Origin: Streptosporangium becharense
GTDB lineage: Bacteria > Actinomycetota > Actinomycetes > Streptosporangiales > Streptosporangiaceae
Reading direction: 5' to 3'
DNA: 64,000 nucleotides
Assembly: GCF_014204985.1 (NCBI RefSeq)
Contig: NZ_JACHMP010000001.1
Span: 2,976,001-3,040,000 of the forward strand
Position 1 is the first letter of the stretch. Every line of letters starts with the position of its first letter. Under the pieces are notes generated by a model. That model was not told where the DNA came from. It did no database searches and worked only from the letters and a program-made list of their open reading frames with translations. This document shows positions 11,404-19,625 of the stretch, in pieces. Position numbers and translations under genes: made by a program.

Positions 11404-12462
11404 TCAGACGGATACGCGCGGCGCTTCCTGCGGGAGCGGCACGACGGACGCCACCCGGGCGAAGAGCCACATTCGGTAGATCAAAAAGACCTCGTTCAGC
11501 AGAAGCAGCACCCCCGCCGCCACCGCGACGGGCACCAGCGCCGCCCTGCCCACCAGCGGGGCGACGACGAACACCGCGGCGTGGAACTCGATACCGCTGA
11601 TCAGGTGGCTCCGCACCCGGTGCCGGGCGAGCAGCCGGCCGAGCTTGCGCGGCAGCCGGGGCCGCCGCGCCGCCCTGGGGATCAGCGGTTCCACCCGCCC
11701 GGGGATGACGCCGGTCCCCGCGAGGTCGGCACCGGCACCGGCCCCTGCTCCGGCACGGACCGCCGACCGGGCGTGCGCGATGGGCCGGACGTGCGCCGCG
11801 GCCCCGGCGCGGGCGGCCTCCGCGGCGTACACCGCGGTGTACGCCGCGGGCTCGGCCCGCTCCGACGCCTCGTCCCGCCGCGGCGCCTCGATCTGGGCCA
11901 GGCGCATGAGCCGGTTCTCCTTGACCACCTCGCGCACGCGTTTCATCTGCGGCGCGTTCACGTAGCGGAACAGGTCGAGCACGGCCACCCCCGCGCCGAG
12001 CAGGATGTAGGCGACGTCCCCCGTCGCCTCGTACTGCCCGGACGCCAGGCCGGCGGCGCAGCAGACCACCCTGATGCGGTCTCCCACGTAGTCGAGCCAG
12101 AGGCCGAAGGCGGTCCCCGTGCCCTTGAGCCGGGCGATCTTCCCGTCCATGCAGTCGACCGCGAAACTCACGTAGAACAGCAGGGCTCCCGCGGCCAGCT
12201 GCCCGAGCGCGAAACAGATCGCCGAGCACATCCCGAGGATCAGCGAGAAGCGGGTGAGCCCGTTGGGGGTGACGGCCGTGTGGTTGGCGACGAGCAGCGT
12301 GAGCCTGCACGCCACCGGGTCGACGAGGAAGACGGTCCACCACGAGTCTCTCCGCTTGCGGGTGGCGTGAACGTCGTCCAACGAGTAGGCCCTCATGCGT
12401 CCCAGCATGGCGACGATCGACCGGCCAGTCGTGACTCTCTGCAACCGCCTGGACTTCTCCAT
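11404..12462 (-). CDS. CDP-alcohol phosphatidyltransferase family membrane protein
   Basis: 352 aa. Carries the full family signature D103-x2-D106-G-x2-A-R-x8-G-x3-D124-x3-D128 within AVDCMDGKIARLKGTG...LDYVGDR, binding CDP-alcohol and two metal ions. Transmembrane helices flank it (~70-100, 135-165) and a further hydrophobic segment pair lies near 290-335. An Ala/Gly-rich soluble insert of ~80 residues separates the signature half from the C-terminal helices. Transfers a phospho-alcohol between CDP and a polyol or lipid acceptor; here it may make a lipid or polyol-phosphate precursor of the glycopolymer. Second gene of the reverse operon, 30 bp after the GT2 gene. Confidence 0.88.
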   Translation of the reverse strand: MEKSRRLQRVTTGRSIVAMLGRMRAYSLDDVHATRKRRDSWWTVFLVDPVACRLTLLVANHTAVTPNGLTRFSLILGMCSAICFALGQLAAGALLFYVSFAVDCMDGKIARLKGTGTAFGLWLDYVGDRIRVVCCAAGLASGQYEATGDVAYILLGAGVAVLDLFRYVNAPQMKRVREVVKENRLMRLAQIEAPRRDEASERAEPAAYTAVYAAEAARAGAAAHVRPIAHARSAVRAGAGAGAGADLAGTGVIPGRVEPLIPRAARRPRLPRKLGRLLARHRVRSHLISGIEFHAAVFVVAPLVGRAALVPVAVAAGVLLLLNEVFLIYRMWLFARVASVVPLPQEAPRVSV

Positions 12463-12492
12463 GCCCGTTCTTGACCAACCTCGGAGTGTGGC

Positions 12493-13992
12493 TCACCCAC
12501 CGGCCCGGACCCGGATCGCCAGCCTGCCGCCCTTGCCGAGCGCCGCCCGGACGCGACCGCGGCCCCCCCGGGGCAGCTGCCGCCGGGCCACCCGCACGAC
12601 GTCGCTCTGACGCATCCCGGCCGACGACACCTCCACGTGCAGCGACCACCGGCCGGGCTTGCCCACCGCCACGTCCGTCACGAACGCGGCACCCTCCTGG
12701 TGGACCGGCAGCGCGATCCGCGCCTTCTTCCGCCCCGACAACCAAACTTTGATCTTGCTGTGCCGTTCGTCGAGCCGTTTGATGGAGGCACGCCCCTCCA
12801 CCAGGAGCCGCCCGCCCGACCAGCGCACCCGGTCGGTGTGGACTCGCAGCACCAGCTCCCGGGTCACCTCGTAGACGTGCGCCGGGATGTCGCGCGAGCG
12901 GTCCTCGAAGAAGGGGTAGGCCGCGTACCAGCGGGGGTTGCGGATGCCCCTGCGCACCACCCGCACCTCCTCCTCACGGCGGAAGCGCAGGACCTCGCGC
13001 AGTTCGGGCAGCATGCGCCGGCGCAGGAGGTGGAGTTCGAGCCGTCGCCCGGCACCGAGCCCGGCCACCACCGACGGGTGGAGCGCCTCGACGCAGGGGA
13101 CCACGGCGTCCAGCAGCCTGCGCGCCTCCCCCTCGTCCGCGTCCTCCAGCGCCTCGTAGAGGAACCGCACGTCCCAGGTGGCGATCATCTCGTCGAAGGC
13201 CCGTTTGATCCTGGGGGCACGCTCGGCCAGGAAGAGCTGGACCCCGCGCAGCGAGGCGACGCGCTCCTCCAGGTTGGACACCTCCATCCGCCGCTGGGTG
13301 ATCGACGCGTCACCCGTCTCGCGCAGCCGCCAGTGGTAGACGACCTCGTTCAGCAGGTCCACACCGGACGCCAGGACGTGCGCCGCCACGGCGACCGGCG
13401 CGTCCTCGTACAGCCCGGCGGGGAACGCCAGGCCCCGCTCGTCCCAGAAGGAACGGCGGTAGACCTTGTTCCACACCGTCCGGTCACGGGTCAGGTCGGG
13501 GTAGCCGGTGATGTGGGTCCGCTGACGCGGCTTCCTGAAGAGCTTGACGTGCAGCGAGGACGGGACGAGCCCGTCGGGGGTGAGCCTGCGGACCGCGCCG
13601 CAGGCGATGTCGGACCCGGTCTCCTCCAGGGAGCCCACCAGCGCCTCGTAGGCCCGTTCCGGGACGACGTCGTCGCTGTCGGCGAAGGCGAGGTAGGTGC
13701 CGCGGGCGTGCCGGACGCCGAGGTTCCTGGCGGGACCGGGCCCCATGGTCTCCTGGCGCAGGATCCGGAACCGCGGGTCCCCGGCGGCGAACTCGGCGGC
13801 GATCGCGGCGCTGCCGTCCTCGGAACCGTCGTCGACGAGGACGAACTCGACGTCCCGCAGGGTCTGCGCGGCGAGGGAGGCCAGACACTCCCCGATGTAG
13901 TCCGCCACGTTGTAGAACGGCACGACGACACTCAGCAATGGCGCTTCCAACGAGGTCCTCCGGTCGGGACGTCCAGTCACGTCACGGCCCAC
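12493..13992 (-). CDS. GT2 family glycosyltransferase with C-terminal extension
   Basis: 499 aa. N-terminal GT-A domain: LSVVVPFYNVADYIGECL, LVDDGSEDGS, then FADSDD (DxD) near residue 110. The ~250-residue C-terminal part, rich in Arg and beta-strand-like segments (RWSLHVEVSS), resembles accessory regions of teichoic-acid glycosyltransferases but is not recognised further. GTG 13992 opens the frame; internal starts up to the conserved LSVVVPFYN are possible. First gene of the reverse operon GT2, CDP-alcohol transferase, sulfotransferase x2, and divergent from pseH across ~107 bp. Confidence 0.87.
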   Translation of the reverse strand: MGRDVTGRPDRRTSLEAPLLSVVVPFYNVADYIGECLASLAAQTLRDVEFVLVDDGSEDGSAAIAAEFAAGDPRFRILRQETMGPGPARNLGVRHARGTYLAFADSDDVVPERAYEALVGSLEETGSDIACGAVRRLTPDGLVPSSLHVKLFRKPRQRTHITGYPDLTRDRTVWNKVYRRSFWDERGLAFPAGLYEDAPVAVAAHVLASGVDLLNEVVYHWRLRETGDASITQRRMEVSNLEERVASLRGVQLFLAERAPRIKRAFDEMIATWDVRFLYEALEDADEGEARRLLDAVVPCVEALHPSVVAGLGAGRRLELHLLRRRMLPELREVLRFRREEEVRVVRRGIRNPRWYAAYPFFEDRSRDIPAHVYEVTRELVLRVHTDRVRWSGGRLLVEGRASIKRLDERHSKIKVWLSGRKKARIALPVHQEGAAFVTDVAVGKPGRWSLHVEVSSAGMRQSDVVRVARRQLPRGGRGRVRAALGKGGRLAIRVRAGG

Positions 13993-14083
13993 GATGCTCC
14001 CGCCCGGCGCCCGTCATGACGGAGCCGGTCTCCCCGTGGCCCGCTCTTTGCCCAACCCTGGGGCCGCCCACACTCGGGGCCGC

Positions 14084-14099
14084 TACTCTCTGTGTGTTC
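14084..14099 (+). promoter_or_regulatory. Candidate -10 element (TACTCT) close to a possible leaderless pseH start
   Basis: TACTCT at 14084-14089 resembles an actinobacterial -10 hexamer. Initiation ~6-8 nt downstream would fall at or just before the GTG codons 14094 and 14100, giving a leaderless mRNA. No good -35 is seen and no SD precedes either GTG, so this is tentative. Confidence 0.3.
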
Positions 14100-14618
14100 G
14101 TGACCACGGGGGGCGGAACACTGAGACGCATCGACGACGGCGACCTGGAGACGGTCCGCCGCTGGCGCAACCATCCGAAGGTCCGGGCCGCCAGCTTCAC
14201 CACGCACGAGATCGGCGCCGCCGAGCACGCCCGCTGGTGGCGGGCGGTCCGCGACGACCCCGACCGCGAGGTGCTGCTCTACGAGCACGGCGGCGAGGGG
14301 GCCGGGGTGGTCGCCTTCACCGGCCTGACCGGCGGTGACGCAGGCGCCACCTGGGGGTTCTACCTCGACGTCGACGGGCTGGAGCGGTCCGGGCGGCTGC
14401 TCGAAGCCTGGTTCGGCATCGAACGGGCCGCGGTCGGCCACGCCTTCGGCCCGCTGGGCCTGCGGACCCTCCGCGGTGAGGTGCTGGCCGGAAACGACGC
14501 GGTACGCCGGCTGCACCGGCGTTTCGGGTTCACCGAGGTCGGCTCCTACCTGCGCGACGTGGACGGCGTGCCGCGCGAGGTCGTCGTCGTCCGGCTCGAT
14601 CGAGAGGAAGCACCGTGA
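14100..14618 (+). CDS. pseH: GNAT N-acetyltransferase, PseH-like
   Basis: 172 aa. Predicted to N-acetylate the 4-amino group of UDP-4-amino-4,6-dideoxy-N-acetyl-beta-L-altrosamine with acetyl-CoA, the third step of pseudaminic acid synthesis. Seen: LRRIDDGDLETVRRWRN near the N-terminus (typical PseH opening), the central GNAT strand, and NDAVRRLHRRFGFTEVG at the CoA-binding end. The start is uncertain: GTG 14100 or 14094 fit the family length; the open frame runs upstream to 13938 but would overlap the divergent GT2 gene. Stop overlaps the pseI start (GTGA, 14615). The PseH role rests on coupling to pseI. Confidence 0.82.
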   Translation: MTTGGGTLRRIDDGDLETVRRWRNHPKVRAASFTTHEIGAAEHARWWRAVRDDPDREVLLYEHGGEGAGVVAFTGLTGGDAGATWGFYLDVDGLERSGRLLEAWFGIERAAVGHAFGPLGLRTLRGEVLAGNDAVRRLHRRFGFTEVGSYLRDVDGVPREVVVVRLDREEAP

Positions 14619-15658
14619 TCTCCATATCCGACCGGCCGATCGGCTCCGGCCACGCCCCCTTCGTCATCGCGGAGATGTCCGGCAACCACAACGGCGACCT
14701 GGACCGGGCCCTGGCCATCGTGGACGCCGTCGCCGGGGCGGGCGCGCACGCGCTCAAGCTGCAGACGTACCGCGCCGACACCATCACCGTCGACGCCGAC
14801 GGCCCCGCCTTCCGCATCGGCGAGGACCACGCGCTGTGGGGCGGCGACAACCTCTACCGGCTCTACGAGCGTGCCCACACCCCCTGGGAGTGGCACCGGC
14901 CGATCTTCGAGCGGGCCCGGGAACGCGGGCTGGTGGCGTTCTCCTCGCCGTTCGACCCCACGGCGATCGAGCTGCTGGAGTCCCTCGGCACCCCCGCCTA
15001 CAAGATCGCCTCATCCGAGCTGGTGGACCTGCCGTTGATCAGGCTGGCGGCGGCCACCGGCAAACCGCTCATCCTCTCCACCGGCATGGCCACCATCGGG
15101 GAGATCCACGCCGCCGTCGAGGCGGCCCGCGGAGCCGGGTGCCGGGATCTGGCCATACTGTCGTGCACCGCCGCCTACCCCGCCTCCCCCGCCGAGAGCA
15201 ACCTGAGGTCCCTGCCTCTGCTCGCCGCGCTGACCGGCGCGGTGGTCGGGGTGTCGGACCACACCCCGGGGGTCGGCGCGGCGCTCGCCGCGGTCGCGCT
15301 GGGCGCCCGGCTGATCGAGAAGCACGTCACGCTCGACCGGGACGACGGCGGCGTCGACTCGGCCTTCTCCCTGGAGCCCGCCGAGCTGGCGACGCTGGTG
15401 ACGGAGAGCGAGCGGGCCTGGCGGTCGCTGGGCTCGGCGCGGATCGGCCCCCGGCCCGGCGAGCGGGAGGGGCTGCGTTTCCGGCGTTCCCTGTACGTGG
15501 TGGCCGACGTCCGGGCGGGTGAGAAGGTCAGTGAGCGCAACGTGCGCTCGATCCGCCCCGCCGGAGGGCTGCCCCCCGACGCGCTGCCCGACCTCCTGGG
15601 CCGTCCCTTCACCCGCGACGTCCCCCTGGGCACGCCCATGGGCTGGGACCTGGTCTGA
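14615..15658 (+). CDS. pseI: Pseudaminic acid synthase
   Basis: 347 aa. Condenses 2,4-diacetamido-2,4,6-trideoxy-L-altrose with phosphoenolpyruvate to give pseudaminic acid (NeuB superfamily). TIM barrel ~1-280 with AEMSGNHNGDL, LKLQTYRADT, the PseI-type segment NLYRLYERAHTPWEWH, SSPFD, YKIASSEL, LSTGMA, SCTAAYP, SDHTPG and EKHVTLD; C-terminal SAF (antifreeze-like) domain ~285-347. The TPWEWH segment favours PseI over sialic (NeuB) or legionaminic (LegI) synthases. GTG start overlaps pseH by 4 nt. A strong stem-loop follows the stop. Confidence 0.92.
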   Translation: MISISDRPIGSGHAPFVIAEMSGNHNGDLDRALAIVDAVAGAGAHALKLQTYRADTITVDADGPAFRIGEDHALWGGDNLYRLYERAHTPWEWHRPIFERARERGLVAFSSPFDPTAIELLESLGTPAYKIASSELVDLPLIRLAAATGKPLILSTGMATIGEIHAAVEAARGAGCRDLAILSCTAAYPASPAESNLRSLPLLAALTGAVVGVSDHTPGVGAALAAVALGARLIEKHVTLDRDDGGVDSAFSLEPAELATLVTESERAWRSLGSARIGPRPGEREGLRFRRSLYVVADVRAGEKVSERNVRSIRPAGGLPPDALPDLLGRPFTRDVPLGTPMGWDLV

Positions 15659-15661
15659 CCG

Positions 15662-15705
15662 GCGCCGGGCCGCCGGCTCACCCGGGTGAACCCGCGGCCC
15701 GGCGC
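15662..15705 (+). terminator. Nested stem-loop after pseI
   Basis: A perfect 12-bp outer stem (GCGCCGGGCCGC at 15662-15673 with its complement at 15694-15705) encloses a second perfect palindrome TCACCCGGGTGA (15678-15689). No T-run follows, as is common for high-GC terminators. It sits between pseI (+) and a reverse-strand gene ending at 15792, so it can serve both directions. Confidence 0.65.
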
Positions 15706-15791
15706 ACGGCCTGGAGCATGGTCCGGACGGCGCCTCACGCCGCGCGCCGTCGGCCGTCGGGGCCGCGATGCCCGGGCAGGGACGTCCCCGA

Positions 15792-16934
15792 TCAGTCCGC
15801 GGCCTCGCGCAGGCACTGCCTGCCCGCCGGAGTGCACCCCTCCGGGAGGACGAAACGGTCGTCGGTCCAGCCGATCCGCCGCACCAGGGTGGCGTTGAAC
15901 ACGCTCCCGACCGGGACGTCCGGCACATGGGCGTGCGGGACGACGAGGACCTCCTGCACCGCCAGGGTGTCGCCCGTGACGCGGTCGACCAGGACCTGCC
16001 TCTCGGTCGAGCCGTCGCTCGTCCTGCGCAGGACCGCCAGGCCGGTGCGTCCTTCGACGTCCCGGGCCCCGTCGACGACACGGGCGCCCGGAAGCGCGGC
16101 CAGCATGCGCAGGATCGCCGCCCGGGTTCCCGGGGTGGTGGGAGCGTTCACGAGCAGTTCCTGCCCGATCTGCCAGATCTTGTCATCGTCAGAGGGGAAA
16201 GGCCCGGAATAGTGGGTCTTGTCATTGGCGTCTCGGACGACCGCCCAGCGCGACAGCAGCTCCGCCTTCAGCTCCGCCGGGTCCCGTGGCAGCTCGCGGA
16301 CCTCGCGGGCGCTCAGCCTCACATCCGACACCGTGTAGTCCTCCGGGGAGCCGGCGGACGACAGGTACTGGGTGTAGCCGTAGGGGACCTGGTCGTTGTC
16401 GCAGTCGCCGTCGTTCCCGCAGAGTCCGGGCGAACCCGCCTTCTTCCAGGCCGTGCGGTCCGCGGCGGTGAGAGGGGTGCTCCGCAGCGCGGTCACCTCG
16501 TGGGCGGTGCGTCCGTCGGGCCCCGCCCACAGGACCTCCCGGATGCGGCTGTCGACCGTGAACCCTCCCTTCCCCCGATTCCTGTGCTCGAACGGCTCGC
16601 GACGGGCGTGCTCCACCTCCCTGCGCCAGTTCGCGTGCTCGGTCTCCCGTCGGCGGGCCAGCCGGTCCGTCGCGGCGTCGAACACCGCGCGGCCGTCCGC
16701 CGGGACCACCGCGGTGACCGCCGGGCCGTTCCCGGCGCCGTCCCGCAGGGCGGGCACGACGACGATCGCGCCGATCACCGCGGCCGTCGCGGCAGCCGCC
16801 AGCGCGATCCCGGCCCACGCGGGAAACCCGCGGCGGCGGGTGCGCAGCACCCGTGCCCTCGCCTCGGCGACCCGGCCGGGAGCCGGAGGCGGAACGTCCG
16901 GCATCACCTCGTCGATGAGCTTGAACTCGTCCAT
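15792..16934 (-). CDS. CU044_5270-type membrane protein (probable ECF sigma partner)
   Basis: 380 aa actinobacterial protein of the CU044_5270 family. A cytosolic N-terminus (~1-45, Arg-rich: RVAEARARVLRTRRR) is followed by one transmembrane helix (~40-62, AGIALAAAATAAVIGAIVVV) and a large extracytoplasmic domain. Start ATG overlaps the sigma-factor stop by one base (TGATG). Members of this family are commonly encoded directly after ECF sigma genes; a role as membrane sensor or anti-sigma-like partner is likely but unproven, and no zinc anti-sigma (HxxxCxxC) motif is present. Confidence 0.8.
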   Translation of the reverse strand: MDEFKLIDEVMPDVPPPAPGRVAEARARVLRTRRRGFPAWAGIALAAAATAAVIGAIVVVPALRDGAGNGPAVTAVVPADGRAVFDAATDRLARRRETEHANWRREVEHARREPFEHRNRGKGGFTVDSRIREVLWAGPDGRTAHEVTALRSTPLTAADRTAWKKAGSPGLCGNDGDCDNDQVPYGYTQYLSSAGSPEDYTVSDVRLSAREVRELPRDPAELKAELLSRWAVVRDANDKTHYSGPFPSDDDKIWQIGQELLVNAPTTPGTRAAILRMLAALPGARVVDGARDVEGRTGLAVLRRTSDGSTERQVLVDRVTGDTLAVQEVLVVPHAHVPDVPVGSVFNATLVRRIGWTDDRFVLPEGCTPAGRQCLREAAD

Positions 16935-17470
16935 CAGGCCTCCACTCCCAGAAAGTCACGCAGTTTGGTCCTGGCCCGGCTGAGCCGGGAGGCCACCGTG
17001 CCGGCGGCCACCCCGAGGGCCTCGGCGATCTCGTCGTAGGTGAACCCGCCGTAGGCGGCGAGCAGGACCGCGTCCCGCTCACCGCGCGACAGCCGTGCCA
17101 GCGCCCCCGCGAGCCGGCCGGCCGTCACCCCCGCCGTCACCCGGTCGACCACCCGCTGCTCGGGGCCGTCGTCGTCCGGGGGCGGGCCGGTCCTGGCCAG
17201 GGCCCGGTAGCGGCGCAGTTCCAGCCGCCGATGCCGGCCGATCAGGTTGGTGGCGATGCCGTAGAGCCAAGGCCGTGGCGCACCCCGCGCGGGATCGAAC
17301 CGGTCACGGCGCCGGAAGGCGATCAGGAAGGTCTCGGCCGCCAGGTCCTCGGCCACATCGAGGTCGAGCCGCCGCCCGATGTAGCGGTGGATCTCCTCGT
17401 AGTGCGCGTCGAAGACGGCACCGAACCAGTGGGAGTCGGTGGGCGACGTCTCACCGGGGACTGTGATCAT
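16934..17470 (-). CDS. RNA polymerase ECF-type sigma factor
   Basis: 178 aa. Region 2 (~15-85: FDAHYEEIHRYIGRRL, DVAEDLAAETFLIAFRRRDRFDP, RPWLYGIATNLIGRHRR) and region 4 (~115-178: LSRGERDAVLLAAYGGFTYDEIAEALGVAAGTVASRLSRAR). ATG 17470 is chosen because region 2 follows directly and GGGGGAG lies ~11 nt upstream; an in-frame extension to 17644 is Gly/Ala-rich and looks non-coding. Forms a two-gene unit with the CU044_5270-type gene. Its target promoters are unknown; its place inside a surface-polymer locus suggests envelope-stress control (inference). Confidence 0.92.
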   Translation of the reverse strand: MITVPGETSPTDSHWFGAVFDAHYEEIHRYIGRRLDLDVAEDLAAETFLIAFRRRDRFDPARGAPRPWLYGIATNLIGRHRRLELRRYRALARTGPPPDDDGPEQRVVDRVTAGVTAGRLAGALARLSRGERDAVLLAAYGGFTYDEIAEALGVAAGTVASRLSRARTKLRDFLGVEA

Positions 17471-17682
17471 GCAAGGGGCTCCCCCGCCGGAAGAACAGGA
17501 CACCCCTTCTTCGCCGGTGCCCACCAGCCCTTCCCGGTTTTCTCCGGATTTTTTCGCATCCGTCCCTGAGGCCGCCGCCCGCACCCGCGTCCCGGCGTGG
17601 CCGACATCGGCCCATCGGTTGCGACGGGCATCGCCGTGTCCCACGCTCGACGGAGAAGCGTACGAGCGGAAGGCGGCTCCAC

Positions 17683-18246
17683 ATGCGCGGTCTCAGCCCG
17701 AATGAGCTCGAACGCCTGCTCCGTTCCCACCGTCGCCTGAGAACCTCGATGCTGGTCACCATCGCCGTGATCATCGTGGTGGTCGTCCTCCTGGCGCGCG
17801 CCGATGTGCCGCTCCCCTCCGGGCTCGGCGTGGGTGCCGGAGTGGGCATCGGGCTGCTCCTGCTCATCCCGCAGCGGCGCCTGCTGAACGAGCTGGGGCT
17901 CACCAGCACGCAAGCGAAGGCGATCATCGCGGCCGAGCGGGAACGCCGCAGCGGCCTCGCCGCCCTGCCACCGGAGGCACGCGCCAGGCGTGAGGCACGG
18001 CGGGCGGGGGTCTTCCTGGTCGCGGGCCTGGTCCTCGTGGTCGTCTTCGCCGTCGCGGCCTTCTACTTCTTCGGTCACGCCGGTCGGACGGTGGAGGAGG
18101 ACGCCCCACCCGACCCGTGGTTCGGCATCAGCTTCTTCGCCGGCTTCGCCGCCCTGTGCGCCGGGCCCGCTTTTCTCTGGCAGGCGTACCGGCACAAGGA
18201 GAGCGCCGCTTCCTGGCGTGAGAGAGCGGCGGAGGAAGCCCCCTGA
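17683..18246 (+). CDS. Small multi-pass membrane protein, unknown function
   Basis: 187 aa, not recognised. Four hydrophobic segments: ~23-40 (MLVTIAVIIVVVVLLA), ~46-63, ~110-128 (VFLVAGLVLVVVFAVAAFYFF) and ~148-165. A charged cytosolic loop with EAKAIIAAERERR-like helix lies between the pairs. Divergent from the ECF sigma gene across 212 bp, so it may be co-regulated by it. A GC-rich hairpin follows the stop. Confidence 0.7.
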   Translation: MRGLSPNELERLLRSHRRLRTSMLVTIAVIIVVVVLLARADVPLPSGLGVGAGVGIGLLLLIPQRRLLNELGLTSTQAKAIIAAERERRSGLAALPPEARARREARRAGVFLVAGLVLVVVFAVAAFYFFGHAGRTVEEDAPPDPWFGISFFAGFAALCAGPAFLWQAYRHKESAASWRERAAEEAP

Positions 18247-18252
18247 CGGCCC

Positions 18253-18274
18253 GGCCCGCCGGTCGCGGCGGGCC
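18253..18274. terminator. GC-rich hairpin between convergent genes
   Basis: GGCCCGCC (18253-18260) pairs perfectly with GGCGGGCC (18267-18274) over a 6-nt loop, 7 bp after the membrane-protein stop and upstream of the pseG 3' end on the other strand. Confidence 0.5.
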
Positions 18275-18378
18275 TCCCGAGCACCGTCGACGTAGCGCTG
18301 TCGGCGTAGCGCCGCCGGCCGGTGACCGAAGCGCTTCCGGCCCGCCGAGCGTTCCCCCTGCCGGTCGGCGGTTCCTCC

Positions 18379-19620
18379 TCACCGTGGCCCGGCACCGCGC
18401 CGACGCAGGCCGTCGAGCAATGCTCCGGCCACCCGTTCCCGGCCCCGCCCGTCGACCAGCCCGCGGCCCCGCTCGGCGTACCGGGCACGGAGGGCGGGAC
18501 GGGTCAGCAACTCACGCAGGAGCGGGACCGCCCCGGCCGCGGAACATCCCGGGCCGAGCCCGGCGGCCAGCTCCCGGCCGACCAGCGCCTCGTAACCGGT
18601 CAGCTGGTTGTCGGCGACCCAGACGAGCGCGGCGGGCACGCCGAGATAGAGCAGCTCCCAGCAGGAGGTGCCCGCGGCGGTGATCACCAGATCGGCGGAC
18701 GCCATCAGTTCGGGCAGCCCGTCCGTCGGCGGGACGACCGTGATCCCCGGGCGGGCGGGCAGGGGCCGCGGGCTGACCAGGGTCGCCGAGAAGGGGACAC
18801 CCACCGCGGCCAGCGTGTCCGCCCAGCGGTGGGCCATGCCCGCGGCGTCGGTGCCGCCGAAGAAGCACAACACTCGGGGAGGCCCCGTCACGGGGACTTT
18901 TCCGGTCTCCCCCGCGACCCCCTCGGCGGTTCCCTCGGTCTCCCTCGCGACCCCCTCGACCGCTCCCCCCGTCTCCCCCGCGACCCCCTCGACCACTCCT
19001 CCGGTCTCACCCGCTCTGGCCGCGCCGCGTTCCCCGCCCGGCCGCTCGCCGCTTCCCGCGGGCACCGCACGCAGGCGTCGTACGGCGTCGCGCAGCAGGA
19101 CGTAACGGGCTCCGGCCAGCCGGACCGCCCCCTCGGGCAGCGGCACGTCGCGTTCTTCGGCGCCGAGGTTCTGGTCGACGTACAGGTCGGCGACCTGGCC
19201 GCGCGGATCGCCGTCGATCACGGCCGCGACCCGCAGGCCGGCAGCCCGGAGCGTCTCCCCGGTCGCCGGAGGGATCGTGTAGGAGTCGAGGACCACCGCG
19301 TCCAGGCCCAGGGCGAGCGCCTGGGCGGCGAGGCCGCCCGGTGACGTCCCGGCGGCCAGCAGCGGCAGCCGCCGCCCCGTGAGCTGGTCCGACGCCCAGG
19401 CCAGGCCACCCAGGTCACCGAGGAACGTCACCGCCGCGCCGCGCGACACCAGCTCCTCCGCGAGCGCCACGCACCTGACCAGGTGCCCGACCCCGATCAG
19501 CGGCCCGGCGTCACAGCGGATTCCGACGCGCGGCGCGGCCCGGGAGGCGGGGTTCACCGAGGACGCGGGGTTCACCCAGGACACGGAACCCGCCGGAAGT
19601 GCGGAACCCGGCGCAGGCAT
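18379..19620 (-). CDS. pseG: UDP-2,4-diacetamido-2,4,6-trideoxy-beta-L-altropyranose hydrolase
   Basis: 413 aa. Inverting hydrolase that removes UDP from the altrose nucleotide sugar, giving the free hexose used by PseI. GT-B fold: N-terminal GVGHLVRC with H46, matching the catalytic His of the family; C-terminal FFGGTDAAG (~253), ITAAGTSCWELLYLGVP, WVADNQ. The interdomain region (~187-248) holds an unusual repeat insert, making it ~60-100 residues longer than typical PseG. ATG 19620 lies 5 nt after the pseF stop; an in-frame extension inside pseF is not used. Cotranscribed with pseF. Confidence 0.87.
   Translation of the reverse strand: MPAPGSALPAGSVSWVNPASSVNPASRAAPRVGIRCDAGPLIGVGHLVRCVALAEELVSRGAAVTFLGDLGGLAWASDQLTGRRLPLLAAGTSPGGLAAQALALGLDAVVLDSYTIPPATGETLRAAGLRVAAVIDGDPRGQVADLYVDQNLGAEERDVPLPEGAVRLAGARYVLLRDAVRRLRAVPAGSGERPGGERGAARAGETGGVVEGVAGETGGAVEGVARETEGTAEGVAGETGKVPVTGPPRVLCFFGGTDAAGMAHRWADTLAAVGVPFSATLVSPRPLPARPGITVVPPTDGLPELMASADLVITAAGTSCWELLYLGVPAALVWVADNQLTGYEALVGRELAAGLGPGCSAAGAVPLLRELLTRPALRARYAERGRGLVDGRGRERVAGALLDGLRRRGAGPR
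18898..19011 (-). repeat. 33-bp in-frame repeat inside pseG
   Basis: Three full and one partial 33-bp units encode 11-residue repeats (GETGGVVEGVA, GETGGAVEGVA, RETEGTAEGVA, GETGK; residues 204-241). It lies between the two Rossmann domains of PseG and keeps the reading frame. Confidence 0.88.
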
Positions 19621-19625
19621 GGGGC

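Noticed and set aside
14615..15658. Sialic acid synthase NeuB or legionaminic acid synthase
   Set aside because: The TPWEWH segment and the presence of PseB, PseC and PseG homologues favour pseudaminic acid.
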